Shown here in pieces: positions 32,957-41,191 of a stretch of DNA of 51,348 nt. The position numbers were made by a program, and so were the translations under genes. The notes below the pieces were generated by a model. The model saw nothing but the letters and a program-made list of their open reading frames with translations, was not told where the DNA came from and did not search any database. Numbering within the stretch: position 1 is the stretch's first letter; each line of letters opens with the position of its first letter. The DNA lies in the NCBI GenBank assembly GCA_002721895.1, contig PBLV01000054.1, forward strand, positions 1 through 51,348, given 5' to 3'. Source of the DNA: Verrucomicrobiales bacterium. Its GTDB lineage: Bacteria; Verrucomicrobiota; Verrucomicrobiae; Limisphaerales; UBA1100.

Positions 32957-35671
32957 CTAAATGCCATTCAAGGCCGCTTGGGCCGCGGCAAGGCGGGCGG
33001 TGGGCACACGGAAAGGCGAACAACTCACGTAATTCAGGCCCAACTTGGCACAGAACTTGACACTGCTGGGCTCGCCCCCGTGCTCGCCGCAGATACCGAG
33101 CTTGATGTTCTTGCGCGTGCTGCGCCCCTTGGCAGCAGCGATTTCCATCAGTTGACCCACGCCGGTTTGGTCCACCACGGCAAATGGATTGTTGCCGATA
33201 ATGTCCAACTCCTGGTAATTCGGCAGGAACGAACCGGAATCATCGCGGCTCATACCCATGGCGGTCTGCGTGAGATCGTTGGTGCCGAAACTGAAGAACT
33301 GCGCGTGCTGCGCCACCTCGTCGGCCGTCAATGCACCGCGCGGCACCTCGATCATCGTGCCCACGAGATAATTGAGTTTCACACCCTTCCTCTCCTGCAC
33401 CTCCTTCGCCACGCGATGAATGATGCCGGCCTGAATCTCTAGCTCCTTGGCGAAGCCCACCAACGGCACCATGACCTCGGGGTTCACCTTGATTTTCTTT
33501 TTCTGCACGTTGGCCGCCGCCTCAAAGATGGCGCGCGCCTGCATCTCTGCAATTTCCGGATACGAGATCGCCAAACGGCAACCGCGATGACCGAGCATGG
33601 GATTGAACTCGTGCAGTTCCTTCACGCGCTGCGAAATCACCGCCGGGCGCACTTTGAGCTTCTTGGCGAGGTCACGAATCTGTTCCGCGTCATGCGGCAG
33701 AAACTCGTGCAGAGGCGGATCCAGCAAACGAATGGTCGCCGGCAGCCCGTTGAGTGCCTTGAAGATGCCTTCGAAATCCTTGCGCTGAAACGGCAGCAAC
33801 TTCTTCACCGCCTTGCGACGATCAGCTCCATTCTCCGCAAGGATCATCTCACGCACTACATCAATGCGGTCACCCTCAAAGAACATATGCTCCGTGCGGC
33901 ACAAGCCAATGCCCGTGGCACCGAAGGCTACAGCGTTCTTCACCTGCCCAGGCGTGTCAGCGTTGGTACGCACAGCCATCTTGGCGGCCTTATTGCACCA
34001 GCCCATGAGTTGATTGTAATTCTTGAACGTGCGTCCGCGCCGAGCCTTGGTGTTGTTCTCCAGCAGGCCCTTGATGACCTCGCTGGGAGCCGTCTTCACT
34101 TCACCGGAATAAATTTCGCCGGACGTGCCATCGATCGAGATATAATCACCTTCCTTGAATTTCAACTTACCCACCGCAAGCGTCCGTTTACTGTAATCGA
34201 CAATCAATGCCGCCGCGCCGCAGACGCACACCTTGCCCATTTGGCGAGCCACCAATGCCGCGTGACTGCTCACGCCGCCCTTGGCGGTAAGAATGCCATT
34301 CGCCGCGATCATGCCGCGAAGATCTTCCGGGGAAGTCTCCACGCGCACGAGCATCACAGGCTGCCCTTTTTCGGCAGCTTCCGCGGCACGATCAGCATTA
34401 AAATAAATCCGTCCAGTCGCCGCACCCGGACCAGCAGGAAGCCCTTTGGCGATCACTTTGGTTTTCTTCAACGCCGCCACGTCAAAGATCGGCGCGAGCA
34501 CCTGGTCAAGCTGCTCTGCTGGCACACGGTTCACAGCGGTTTTCCACGCAATCAATTTCTCCTTCACCATTTCACAGGCAATCCGCACGGCAGCGAGGCC
34601 CGTACGTTTACCATTGCGCGTTTGCAGCATAAACACCTTGCGCTCCTCGATGGTGAATTCGAAATCCTGCATATCACGAAAATGCTTCTCGAGCTTGCCA
34701 CGAATGGCCTCCAGTTCCCTATAGGCGCTGGGCATCACCTTTTTCAGATCAGCCACCGGATCGGGTGTGCGCACGCCGGCCACCACATCCTCTCCCTGTG
34801 CGTTCATAAGGAACTCGCCATAAAAAACCTTTTCGCCGCTGGCGGGGTCGCGCGTAAAGGCCACGCCGCTGCCGGACTCCTCGCCCGTGTTACCGAACAC
34901 CATCGCCTGCACATTCACCGCCGTGCCCCACGAGGCTGGGATGTTGTATTTGCGACGATAAACATTGGCGCGATCGTTCATCCATGAGTTGAATACCGCT
35001 CCTACCGCGCCGCGCAGTTGCGCCCACGGATCATTCGGAAAGGCCTTTCCGGTACGTTGTTTAACCAGCTTCTTGAAGGCAGTGACCAGCGTCTGCAGAT
35101 CCTCCGCCGATAAATCGGTGTCGGCCGCGTGAGCGTCGCCCAGTCGTTGCTTTTTGATTTTTTCAATGACCAACTCGAAAGGCTCCTCATCCTCGCTGGG
35201 CAATTTCTGCACGCCCATCACCACGTCGCCGTACATCTGGATGAAGCGCCGGTAACTATCCCAGGCAAAACGAGGATTGTTGCTAAACTCCGCCAGCGCC
35301 TCGACGGTGTCATCGTTGAGGCCGAGATTCAGGATAGTGTCCATCATCCCGGGCATCGACTCGCGCGCACCCGATCGCACAGAAAGCAACAGTGGGTTCT
35401 TCTTGTCGCCAAACTTTTTACCCAGCTCCTTTTCCATGCGCCGCACACCCTCTTCCATCTGCTTGGCCAGCTCGCGCGGATACGTTTTTTTATGATCGTA
35501 ATAATACGTGCACACCTCCGTGGTAATGGTGAAACCCGGAGGCACGGGCAAACCGATGCGTTTCATCTCGGCGAGGTTGGCCCCCTTGCCGCCGAGCAGT
35601 TCCTTCATTTTGCCGTTGCCGTCGGTCTTGAATCTACCAAAGTGGTAAACGTACTTTTTCGCTTTAGCCAT
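32957..35671 (-). CDS. ppdK: pyruvate, phosphate dikinase
   Basis: PPDK interconverts pyruvate, ATP and phosphate with phosphoenolpyruvate, AMP and pyrophosphate, allowing pyrophosphate-linked glycolysis or gluconeogenesis. The 904-residue product (ATG 35671) has the N-terminal nucleotide-binding domain ([32 protein letters not shown]). The swivelling domain carries the catalytic histidine ([15 protein letters not shown]). The C-terminal PEP/pyruvate barrel has [16 protein letters not shown] and the acid/base cysteine in [13 protein letters not shown]. The usual TSH triad next to the histidine reads SSH. Length is normal. It lies about 100 nt after the siroheme-decarboxylase-like gene. Confidence 0.96.
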   Translation of the reverse strand: MAKAKKYVYHFGRFKTDGNGKMKELLGGKGANLAEMKRIGLPVPPGFTITTEVCTYYYDHKKTYPRELAKQMEEGVRRMEKELGKKFGDKKNPLLLSVRSGARESMPGMMDTILNLGLNDDTVEALAEFSNNPRFAWDSYRRFIQMYGDVVMGVQKLPSEDEEPFELVIEKIKKQRLGDAHAADTDLSAEDLQTLVTAFKKLVKQRTGKAFPNDPWAQLRGAVGAVFNSWMNDRANVYRRKYNIPASWGTAVNVQAMVFGNTGEESGSGVAFTRDPASGEKVFYGEFLMNAQGEDVVAGVRTPDPVADLKKVMPSAYRELEAIRGKLEKHFRDMQDFEFTIEERKVFMLQTRNGKRTGLAAVRIACEMVKEKLIAWKTAVNRVPAEQLDQVLAPIFDVAALKKTKVIAKGLPAGPGAATGRIYFNADRAAEAAEKGQPVMLVRVETSPEDLRGMIAANGILTAKGGVSSHAALVARQMGKVCVCGAAALIVDYSKRTLAVGKLKFKEGDYISIDGTSGEIYSGEVKTAPSEVIKGLLENNTKARRGRTFKNYNQLMGWCNKAAKMAVRTNADTPGQVKNAVAFGATGIGLCRTEHMFFEGDRIDVVREMILAENGADRRKAVKKLLPFQRKDFEGIFKALNGLPATIRLLDPPLHEFLPHDAEQIRDLAKKLKVRPAVISQRVKELHEFNPMLGHRGCRLAISYPEIAEMQARAIFEAAANVQKKKIKVNPEVMVPLVGFAKELEIQAGIIHRVAKEVQERKGVKLNYLVGTMIEVPRGALTADEVAQHAQFFSFGTNDLTQTAMGMSRDDSGSFLPNYQELDIIGNNPFAVVDQTGVGQLMEIAAAKGRSTRKNIKLGICGEHGGEPSSVKFCAKLGLNYVSCSPFRVPTARLAAAQAALNGI

Positions 35672-35775
35672 AAATCGTGAATCGAAGTTTCCCGGAAAAC
35701 CGGCGCGCGGAAAATAGGCGCGGGCCGAAGGCATGTCAACGCGCAATTGGCCACAAAACCGGTGAAAAACAGCAA

Positions 35776-36906
35776 TTACATCCGCATGTCCATGGGGTCG
35801 ATGCCGTACCACTCACACCAGCGCGCGTAAGCGAAGGGGGAAATCTCCGAGGGCTTGATCTCGCTGCGGCCGCCCCAGAAGACGTTGGTGTAACCCACCT
35901 CAATCCCCGCCTCGGCGAGGTGCACGTCGATGGCCCCCTTGTGCGCGAGCACTTTGTCTTTATCGGTGCCATGCGCCACGCCCATGATGTTCACGTTGCG
36001 AAACTCCGGCCCGCCCTCGCGCCAGTACCCGTGCGTCATGATGTAATGCCGGCCCACCTCGCGCCCCGCCTCGATCTCCTTCCCCGGCGGCACCGCCCAG
36101 TGGAAGAGCGCGTTGTAGCGCGTGACCTGTTCGCCGGTGGAGAGTTTTTTAACATGCTCCAAGAAAGTCGAAAAACGCCCAACCACCCGCCGTTCGTTTA
36201 AATCCTCTGCGACGTTGAAAAATTCGTCCAGCGAAACACCGGCCTCCGCCGCGCGCGCGTCCCACAAGTTCTCCACCAATTCCCCCGGCTCGAACTCCCG
36301 TTTCACCGCTTCCATGATGCGCCACTCGTGGTCGGTCAAGTCCACCACCGCCACGTCCGTCACGCTGCCCGGCTCCTCCGAGCGCGCCCCCGGCTCCATG
36401 TCCTTCCGCCGCACATGCCCCACGCCCAGCGCGAAGAGCTTCTTCGCCGGCATCACCCGGAACGCCACCGCGCCCACCTTCTCCCGCAAAACCTCGCAAT
36501 GTTTCTCCAGCGAATATCCCTGCGGCACTTTCAGTGTGGTCCAAAGTTTGTATGTCGATCCCGGCGAAGCCGCATCCGTGCTGCGCGTCACCACGTGCCC
36601 CGAAAACGGATCCTCCTGAAACATGTAATCAAACGCAGCATCGAGCTTGTCCTGATTCACCTCCCAAGCCACCAGCGCTCCCTTGGCCAGATTGGTCGCC
36701 AGCAACGTCTGCCGCACTCGCCGAATCACGCCCGCCTCCAGCATCGCCCGCACCCGCTCCAGCACCACCTCCTTGTCCAGCCCCGTACGCTCCGCCACCA
36801 CGCCGAAGGGATCGCGCTGAAACCCCTGTAACTGATCCTCGCTGATCGCAAGAATCTTCGCATTCACCTCATCGGCAACTTCAATTGGCACGGCGGCGGA
36901 ACTCAT
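35776..36906 (-). CDS. Lrp/AsnC-type tandem protein, AhbA/AhbB siroheme decarboxylase-like
   Basis: The 376-residue protein contains two copies of a winged-helix plus RAM-like unit (about 1-165 and 185-376). The first has the pattern [34 protein letters not shown], resembling the start of AhbA, AhbB and NirD/NirL. The second contains [23 protein letters not shown], resembling the decarboxylase motif around YNLW. The family includes transcription regulators and siroheme decarboxylases, so function is open. The adjacent hemW-like gene upstream fits tetrapyrrole metabolism. ATG 36906 is used; a TTG 21 nt earlier is possible. Confidence 0.68.
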   Translation of the reverse strand: MSSAAVPIEVADEVNAKILAISEDQLQGFQRDPFGVVAERTGLDKEVVLERVRAMLEAGVIRRVRQTLLATNLAKGALVAWEVNQDKLDAAFDYMFQEDPFSGHVVTRSTDAASPGSTYKLWTTLKVPQGYSLEKHCEVLREKVGAVAFRVMPAKKLFALGVGHVRRKDMEPGARSEEPGSVTDVAVVDLTDHEWRIMEAVKREFEPGELVENLWDARAAEAGVSLDEFFNVAEDLNERRVVGRFSTFLEHVKKLSTGEQVTRYNALFHWAVPPGKEIEAGREVGRHYIMTHGYWREGGPEFRNVNIMGVAHGTDKDKVLAHKGAIDVHLAEAGIEVGYTNVFWGGRSEIKPSEISPFAYARWCEWYGIDPMDMRM

Positions 36907-36977
36907 GGAGCGGTGTTGTCGCAGCAATCAAGGACGGTGGCCAATCGTTTTTTGTTCATTGCCGGCTCATGGGCCTC

Positions 36978-37026
36978 TGTAGGCGGGGCCGGTGGCCCCG
37001 CGCCCCGGCCACCGGCCGGGGCTACA
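36978..37026. repeat. 49-bp palindromic intergenic element, copy A
   Basis: It starts TGTAGGCGGGGCCGGTG and ends CACCGGCCGGGGCTACA; the ends are inverted in TGTAG/CTACA and CCGGTG/CACCGG. It matches copy B at 38221-38269 in 47 of 49 positions, same orientation. It lies just downstream of hemW. Confidence 0.85.
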
Positions 37027-37035
37027 ATAAAAACA

Positions 37036-38184
37036 TCATCGCAAAAAATCCCGCGCCGCCGCATCTGCAAACCTCAACCCCGCACGATTCAACCGAAACC
37101 GCCCCGGCTCGCGCACCGCCTGTCCGCGCGCCACCCACTCATCCATCGTCGCACCCCATTCACCGCCAAGTTCGTGGCCCGTCACGCGCTGAAATTCCTC
37201 GAACGGCCACCCCGCCGTCATGCGCAAGCCAAAGGCAGCTGTCTCGCCAGCCCGCGACAGGGGCGGCAGCTCCTCGCGCGTGTCGATGGGCCGCTCACCG
37301 CGCTCGAGGAGTTCGCAGTAAATTTGCGTGTTTGCGATGTTCTTGGTGCGCACTCCATCCACGTAAGCCGTCGCGCTCGGCCCCAAGGCATGGCAATCAC
37401 CGCCGCGCCAGTAGTTGACATTGTGGCGGCAGGCGCGGCTGGGGATTTCAAATTCCGGCGCACCCTCGTGCCGCGCGAAGTTGGCCACCTCGTATTGATG
37501 CCAGCCGCGGGCATTGGTGGAGTCCACCAGCTCATCGTACATCGCACACGCCAACGCCTCGTCCACATCAAACTCGCCAGCCGCCAATTGCTCAAAGAGC
37601 GGAGTGTCCTGCTCGAAAATGACCTCGTAGGCCGAAAGGTGTTCCGGCTCCAGCGCCGCCGTCTCGCGCAGGCTCGCGCGCCATTGGTCCATCGTCTGCG
37701 TGGGGATGGCGAACATGAGGTCGAGGTTGAGGTTGTTGATGCCCGCCGCGCGCAGAATGTCCACGGATTTGAAAACCTGTTCCCGCGTGTGGATGCGGCC
37801 CAGCCGCTCGAGCAGGCCGGCGTCCAGCGTTTGCACGCCCATCGAGATGCGGTTCACTCCCGCCGCGCGCAGAAGCCTTGCCTTGTCCGCCGAGACGGTC
37901 GCGGGATTGCATTCCACCGTCCATTCCTCCGCGCCAGTCAGCCCGTGCGCGTCCATTGCCGTCAACACCCGTTCCCATTGGCGCAGGTTTAAAATCGACG
38001 GCGTCCCTCCGCCAAAGAAAATTGTCCGCGGCCGCCAGTCGCCCGCGATGAATTCCATCTCCCGGCAAAGCGCCTCCACGTAGCGATCCACCAGTCCACC
38101 CCCCGGCGCATGCGAGTGAAACGCGCAGTAACTGCACTTGCTCGCACAGAACGGCACGTGGATGTAGAGGCTGGTGAAGGCCAC
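37036..38184 (-). CDS. hemW: HemW-like radical SAM protein (coproporphyrinogen III oxidase-like)
   Basis: The 382-residue product has the radical SAM cluster motif CASKCSYC within SLYIHVPFC, then FFGGGTPSIL, ECNPATV, RISMGVQTL and the HemW-type HNVNYWRGGDCHALGPSA. HemW binds heme and is thought to insert it into proteins; it lacks coproporphyrinogen oxidase activity in the cases tested. The start is GTG 38184 (VAFTSLYIH); the frame upstream runs through a palindromic repeat and is not coding. The same repeat occurs on both sides of this gene. Confidence 0.9.
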   Translation of the reverse strand: MAFTSLYIHVPFCASKCSYCAFHSHAPGGGLVDRYVEALCREMEFIAGDWRPRTIFFGGGTPSILNLRQWERVLTAMDAHGLTGAEEWTVECNPATVSADKARLLRAAGVNRISMGVQTLDAGLLERLGRIHTREQVFKSVDILRAAGINNLNLDLMFAIPTQTMDQWRASLRETAALEPEHLSAYEVIFEQDTPLFEQLAAGEFDVDEALACAMYDELVDSTNARGWHQYEVANFARHEGAPEFEIPSRACRHNVNYWRGGDCHALGPSATAYVDGVRTKNIANTQIYCELLERGERPIDTREELPPLSRAGETAAFGLRMTAGWPFEEFQRVTGHELGGEWGATMDEWVARGQAVREPGRFRLNRAGLRFADAAARDFLR

Positions 38185-38220
38185 AAGAGAGTTTATCCCG
38201 GCGAGGAGGTCGTTGGCAAT

Positions 38221-38269
38221 TGTAGGCGGGGCCGGTGGCCCCGCGCCCAGGGCACCGGCCGGGGCTACA
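38221..38269. repeat. 49-bp palindromic intergenic element, copy B
   Basis: Same element as copy A (36978-37026), two mismatches, same orientation. It sits in the divergent gap between hemW and uvrB, so either promoter may overlap it. Confidence 0.85.
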
Positions 38270-38316
38270 ACGACGCCGTTTGACTCATCCCCCAATCCGC
38301 CACTACCCTTGCCGCG

Positions 38317-40347
38317 ATGTTCGAACTGGAGGCGCCATACGAGCCGGCGGGGGATCAGCCGGCGGCCATTGCGCAGTTGGCCAAGGGGGTGCTGGCAGGC
38401 GATCGCCACCAGACGCTCCTGGGCGTCACGGGCTCGGGCAAGACGTTCACGGTGGCCAATGTCGTCGCGCAGGTGAACAAGCCGACGCTCGTCATCTCGC
38501 ACAACAAAACGCTGGCGGCGCAATTGTTCGCGGAGCTGAAGGGCTTCTTTCCCAAGAACGCGGTCGAGTATTTCGTGAGCTACTTCGACTACTACCAGCC
38601 CGAGGCGTACATCCCGCGCACGGACACGTTCATCGAGAAAGACTCGTCGGTGAACGAGGAGATCGAGCGGCTGCGGCTCAGCGCGATGTCGTCACTGATG
38701 TCGCGCGAGGACGTGGTGGTGGTGGCCAGCGTGTCGTGCATCTATGGCATCGGCAGCCGCGAGGATTACGAGGCGCTGATGCTGCCGCTGCGCGTTGGCA
38801 TGGAGATCAACCGCGAGCAACTGCTCTCGCGACTGGTCGACCTGCAGTACTCGCGCAACGACATTGCGTTCGAGCGCGGGCAATTCCGCGTGCGCGGCGA
38901 CACGGTGGACATCCGTCCCGCGCAGACCGAGGACGCCATCCGCGTGGAGTTTTTCGGAGAAGAGGTGGAACGGCTGGCGCGCTTCGAGCCTCTCTCCGGC
39001 GACATCACCGAGCCGCTGCCCGACCTCACCATTTTCCCCGCCAAGCAATTCGTCACGCAGGAGGACAAGATGAAGCGCGCGATGAAGGCCATCCGCGAGG
39101 AACTGCGCGAGCGCATCGCGTGGCTTGAGAAACACGACAAGCTGCTCGAGGCCCAGCGCATCAAGATGCGCACGGAGTACGACCTGGAGATGATGGAAGA
39201 GCTGGGCTACTGCAGTGGCATCGAGAACTACAGCCGCCACATCGCCGGCCGCGAGCCCGGCAGCCGGCCGCACACGCTGATGGACTTTTTCCCGCGCGAT
39301 TTTCTTTTAATCATCGACGAGAGCCACGCGACCATCCCGCAACTGCACGGCATGTACGCTGGCGACCGGTCGCGCAAAACGGTGCTGGTGGAACACGGCT
39401 TCCGCCTGCCCAGCGCGCTGGACAATCGGCCGATGAATTTTGAGGAGTTTCAAACGATGCAGGGCCAGACGCTGTACGTGAGCGCCACGCCGGCGAAGGA
39501 GGAGCTCGAGCTGTCGCAGCCGCGCGTCGCCGAGCAGATCGTGCGGCCCACCGGCCTCGTCGACCCCACCATTACGCTCAAGCCGCTGCAGGGGCAGATC
39601 GACGACCTCATCGAGGAATGCCGCCAGCGCGTAGACAAGAAGGAACGCGTGCTCGTGACCACCCTCACCAAGCGCACCGCCGAGGAGCTGACCGACTACC
39701 TGCGCGACATCGGCATCAACGTGCGCTACCTGCACAGCGAGATCGACGCCATCGAGCGTGTCGAGATCTTGCGCGCCCTGCGCAAGGGCGAGTTCGACGT
39801 GCTCGTGGGCATCAACCTCCTGCGCGAGGGCCTCGACTTGCCCGAGGTTTCCCTCGTCGCCATTCTCGACGCCGACAAGGAGGGCTTTCTCCGCAGCACC
39901 TCGTCGCTCATCCAAACCTCCGGCCGCGCCGCCCGCCACTTGAACGGCGAGGTCATCCTTTACGCCGACGACATGACCAAGAGCATCCGGGAATTCCTGG
40001 CCGTCTCCCGGCACCGCCGCGACCGCCAGCTAAAACACAATGCGGAACACAACATCACTCCACGCGGCGTCAACCGCGCCGTGGAAGACAGCTTGGCCAA
40101 TCGCCAGGAAGCCACTGATAAGGCCGTGATGCTCCTGCGCGAAGGCACCGAGGACCTCGACATCACCGAGACGATCCACGACCTCGAGAAAGAAATGATC
40201 ACCGCCGCCGAGAACCTCGAGTTCGAGAAAGCCGCCCACATACGCGACCAAATCAACCAGCTAAAAAGAGGCCTAGGCGAAGACACCATCGGCCCCCGCC
40301 GCAAGACAACCTACCGGCAGGGAAAGCGGCGGCGAGTGGTGAAGTAG
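38317..40347 (+). CDS. uvrB: excinuclease ABC subunit UvrB
   Basis: UvrB is the damage-verifying helicase-like subunit of nucleotide excision repair. The 676-residue protein has Walker A GVTGSGKTFT, the beta-hairpin region VSYFDYYQPEAYIPRTDTFIEKD, DESH at FLLIIDESHATIP, and the helicase motif TSGRAARH. The C-terminal UVR domain is seen as EKEMITAAENLEFEKAAHIRDQI. Length and order are normal. It stands alone, divergent from hemW, and is followed directly by a palindromic repeat cluster. Confidence 0.97.
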   Translation: MFELEAPYEPAGDQPAAIAQLAKGVLAGDRHQTLLGVTGSGKTFTVANVVAQVNKPTLVISHNKTLAAQLFAELKGFFPKNAVEYFVSYFDYYQPEAYIPRTDTFIEKDSSVNEEIERLRLSAMSSLMSREDVVVVASVSCIYGIGSREDYEALMLPLRVGMEINREQLLSRLVDLQYSRNDIAFERGQFRVRGDTVDIRPAQTEDAIRVEFFGEEVERLARFEPLSGDITEPLPDLTIFPAKQFVTQEDKMKRAMKAIREELRERIAWLEKHDKLLEAQRIKMRTEYDLEMMEELGYCSGIENYSRHIAGREPGSRPHTLMDFFPRDFLLIIDESHATIPQLHGMYAGDRSRKTVLVEHGFRLPSALDNRPMNFEEFQTMQGQTLYVSATPAKEELELSQPRVAEQIVRPTGLVDPTITLKPLQGQIDDLIEECRQRVDKKERVLVTTLTKRTAEELTDYLRDIGINVRYLHSEIDAIERVEILRALRKGEFDVLVGINLLREGLDLPEVSLVAILDADKEGFLRSTSSLIQTSGRAARHLNGEVILYADDMTKSIREFLAVSRHRRDRQLKHNAEHNITPRGVNRAVEDSLANRQEATDKAVMLLREGTEDLDITETIHDLEKEMITAAENLEFEKAAHIRDQINQLKRGLGEDTIGPRRKTTYRQGKRRRVVK

Positions 40348-40451
40348 CGCAGGTTTCCTAACCTGGTGTATCGCAGGCTTCCCAGCCTGCGTGGCGGCCG
40401 ATTTGCAGGATTGGAATCCTGCGATACAGCAGACTGGGAAGTCTGCGCTAC
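40344..40451. repeat. nested palindrome cluster between uvrB and algH
   Basis: Four short hairpins occur in a row: CAGGTT/AACCTG (40350-40365), CGCAGGCT/AGCCTGCG (40372-40391), GCAGGATT/AATCCTGC (40405-40422) and GCAGACT/AGTCTGC (40429-40446). They sit inside larger inverted repeats: TGTATCGCAGG (40367-40377)/CCTGCGATACA (40418-40428) and GTAGCGCAG (40344-40352)/CTGCGCTAC (40443-40451). It overlaps the uvrB stop and could terminate both convergent genes. Confidence 0.85.
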
Positions 40452-41012
40452 CTAGTTCCACGACAGGTCGTCGGGGGCGTCGGCCATCAGGCGGTGGATG
40501 CCGCCTTTCTCCAGCATGATTTGGCGCCAGAGATTTTCGGCGTCGTTTTGAAAGACGTGGTTCAGGCTCGCGGGGTGCGTCAGCCAGGAGTTGCGTTTCA
40601 TCTCGTCATCAAGCTGGCCGGGGCCCCAGCCGGAGTAGCCGGCGAAGATGCGCAGCTTTTGTGTCGTGGAAAATGAATCGCCCAAGTCCGCCAAGTCCTC
40701 GATCGAGTGGCTGAGCGACAGGTTGGGCATCACGTTGGCGTCGGGCAGGAAGTCGTCGCTGTGCAGGTAGCTCAGCGCGCCGGCCTGCACGGGGCCGCCG
40801 ATGTACAGCTTCTGCTCGGTCAACTGCTCCGGCAAATCCTCGAGGATTGTCTCGCCGATGGTGTTGTCGCTGCGTTTGTTCAACACCAGCCCGAACGCGC
40901 CCTCCTCGGTGTGTTCGCAGACGAGCACGACGGTGCGCATGAAAAACGAGCCGGCCAAGTTGCCGCTGTCCATCAGCAGCTGGCCCTTTAACGATTGGAA
41001 TTCCTCATCCAT
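40452..41012 (-). CDS. YqgE/AlgH family protein
   Basis: This encodes 186 residues of the UPF0301 family: LKGQLLMDSGNLAGSFFMRTVVLVCEHTEEGAFGLVLN at the start and LYIGGPVQAG in the middle. The end of the domain reads RIFAGYSGWGPGQLDDEMKRNSWL. The biochemical role of the family is not settled; AlgH was first linked to alginate regulation in Pseudomonas. ATG 41012 (MDEEFQSLKG) fits the family start; an in-frame start at 41051 adds 13 unrelated residues. It is convergent with uvrB. Confidence 0.92.
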   Translation of the reverse strand: MDEEFQSLKGQLLMDSGNLAGSFFMRTVVLVCEHTEEGAFGLVLNKRSDNTIGETILEDLPEQLTEQKLYIGGPVQAGALSYLHSDDFLPDANVMPNLSLSHSIEDLADLGDSFSTTQKLRIFAGYSGWGPGQLDDEMKRNSWLTHPASLNHVFQNDAENLWRQIMLEKGGIHRLMADAPDDLSWN

Positions 41013-41071
41013 GCGCCACGGCAATTTGCTACAGGCTTGCGCTTCTGGCAATCCCGTTTAGAATTTTTCGC

Positions 41072-41191
41072 ATGTCCAGAATGCTTCTCATCCTGCTGGC
41101 CGCCGGTCTGCTCATTGCCGCCGGTTGCCAGGGGCCCAGCGGCAGCAACCGCGAGTTCCGCCCGGGCGTGGGCTGGATTCCCACCAACTAG
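41072..41191 (+). CDS. 39-residue lipoprotein
   Basis: A very short frame encodes a clean lipoprotein signal (MSRMLLILLAAGLLIAAGC), with the lipobox IAAGC, followed by 20 residues (QGPSGSNREF then RPGVGWIPTN). It lies divergent from the algH gene, and its stop shares the palindrome CTAG with the stop of the convergent transketolase. The perfect lipobox and the stop position argue for a real gene. No family is recognised and there is no clear ribosome-binding site. Confidence 0.6.
   Translation: MSRMLLILLAAGLLIAAGCQGPSGSNREFRPGVGWIPTN

Noticed and set aside
33587..34987. 466-codon plus-strand frame opposite ppdK
   Set aside because: It lies wholly inside ppdK, has shadow-like composition, and shows no family motif.
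38185..38523. 113 extra N-terminal codons for hemW
   Set aside because: The frame passes through the 49-bp palindrome and the divergent uvrB start; homologues begin just before SLYIHVPFC.
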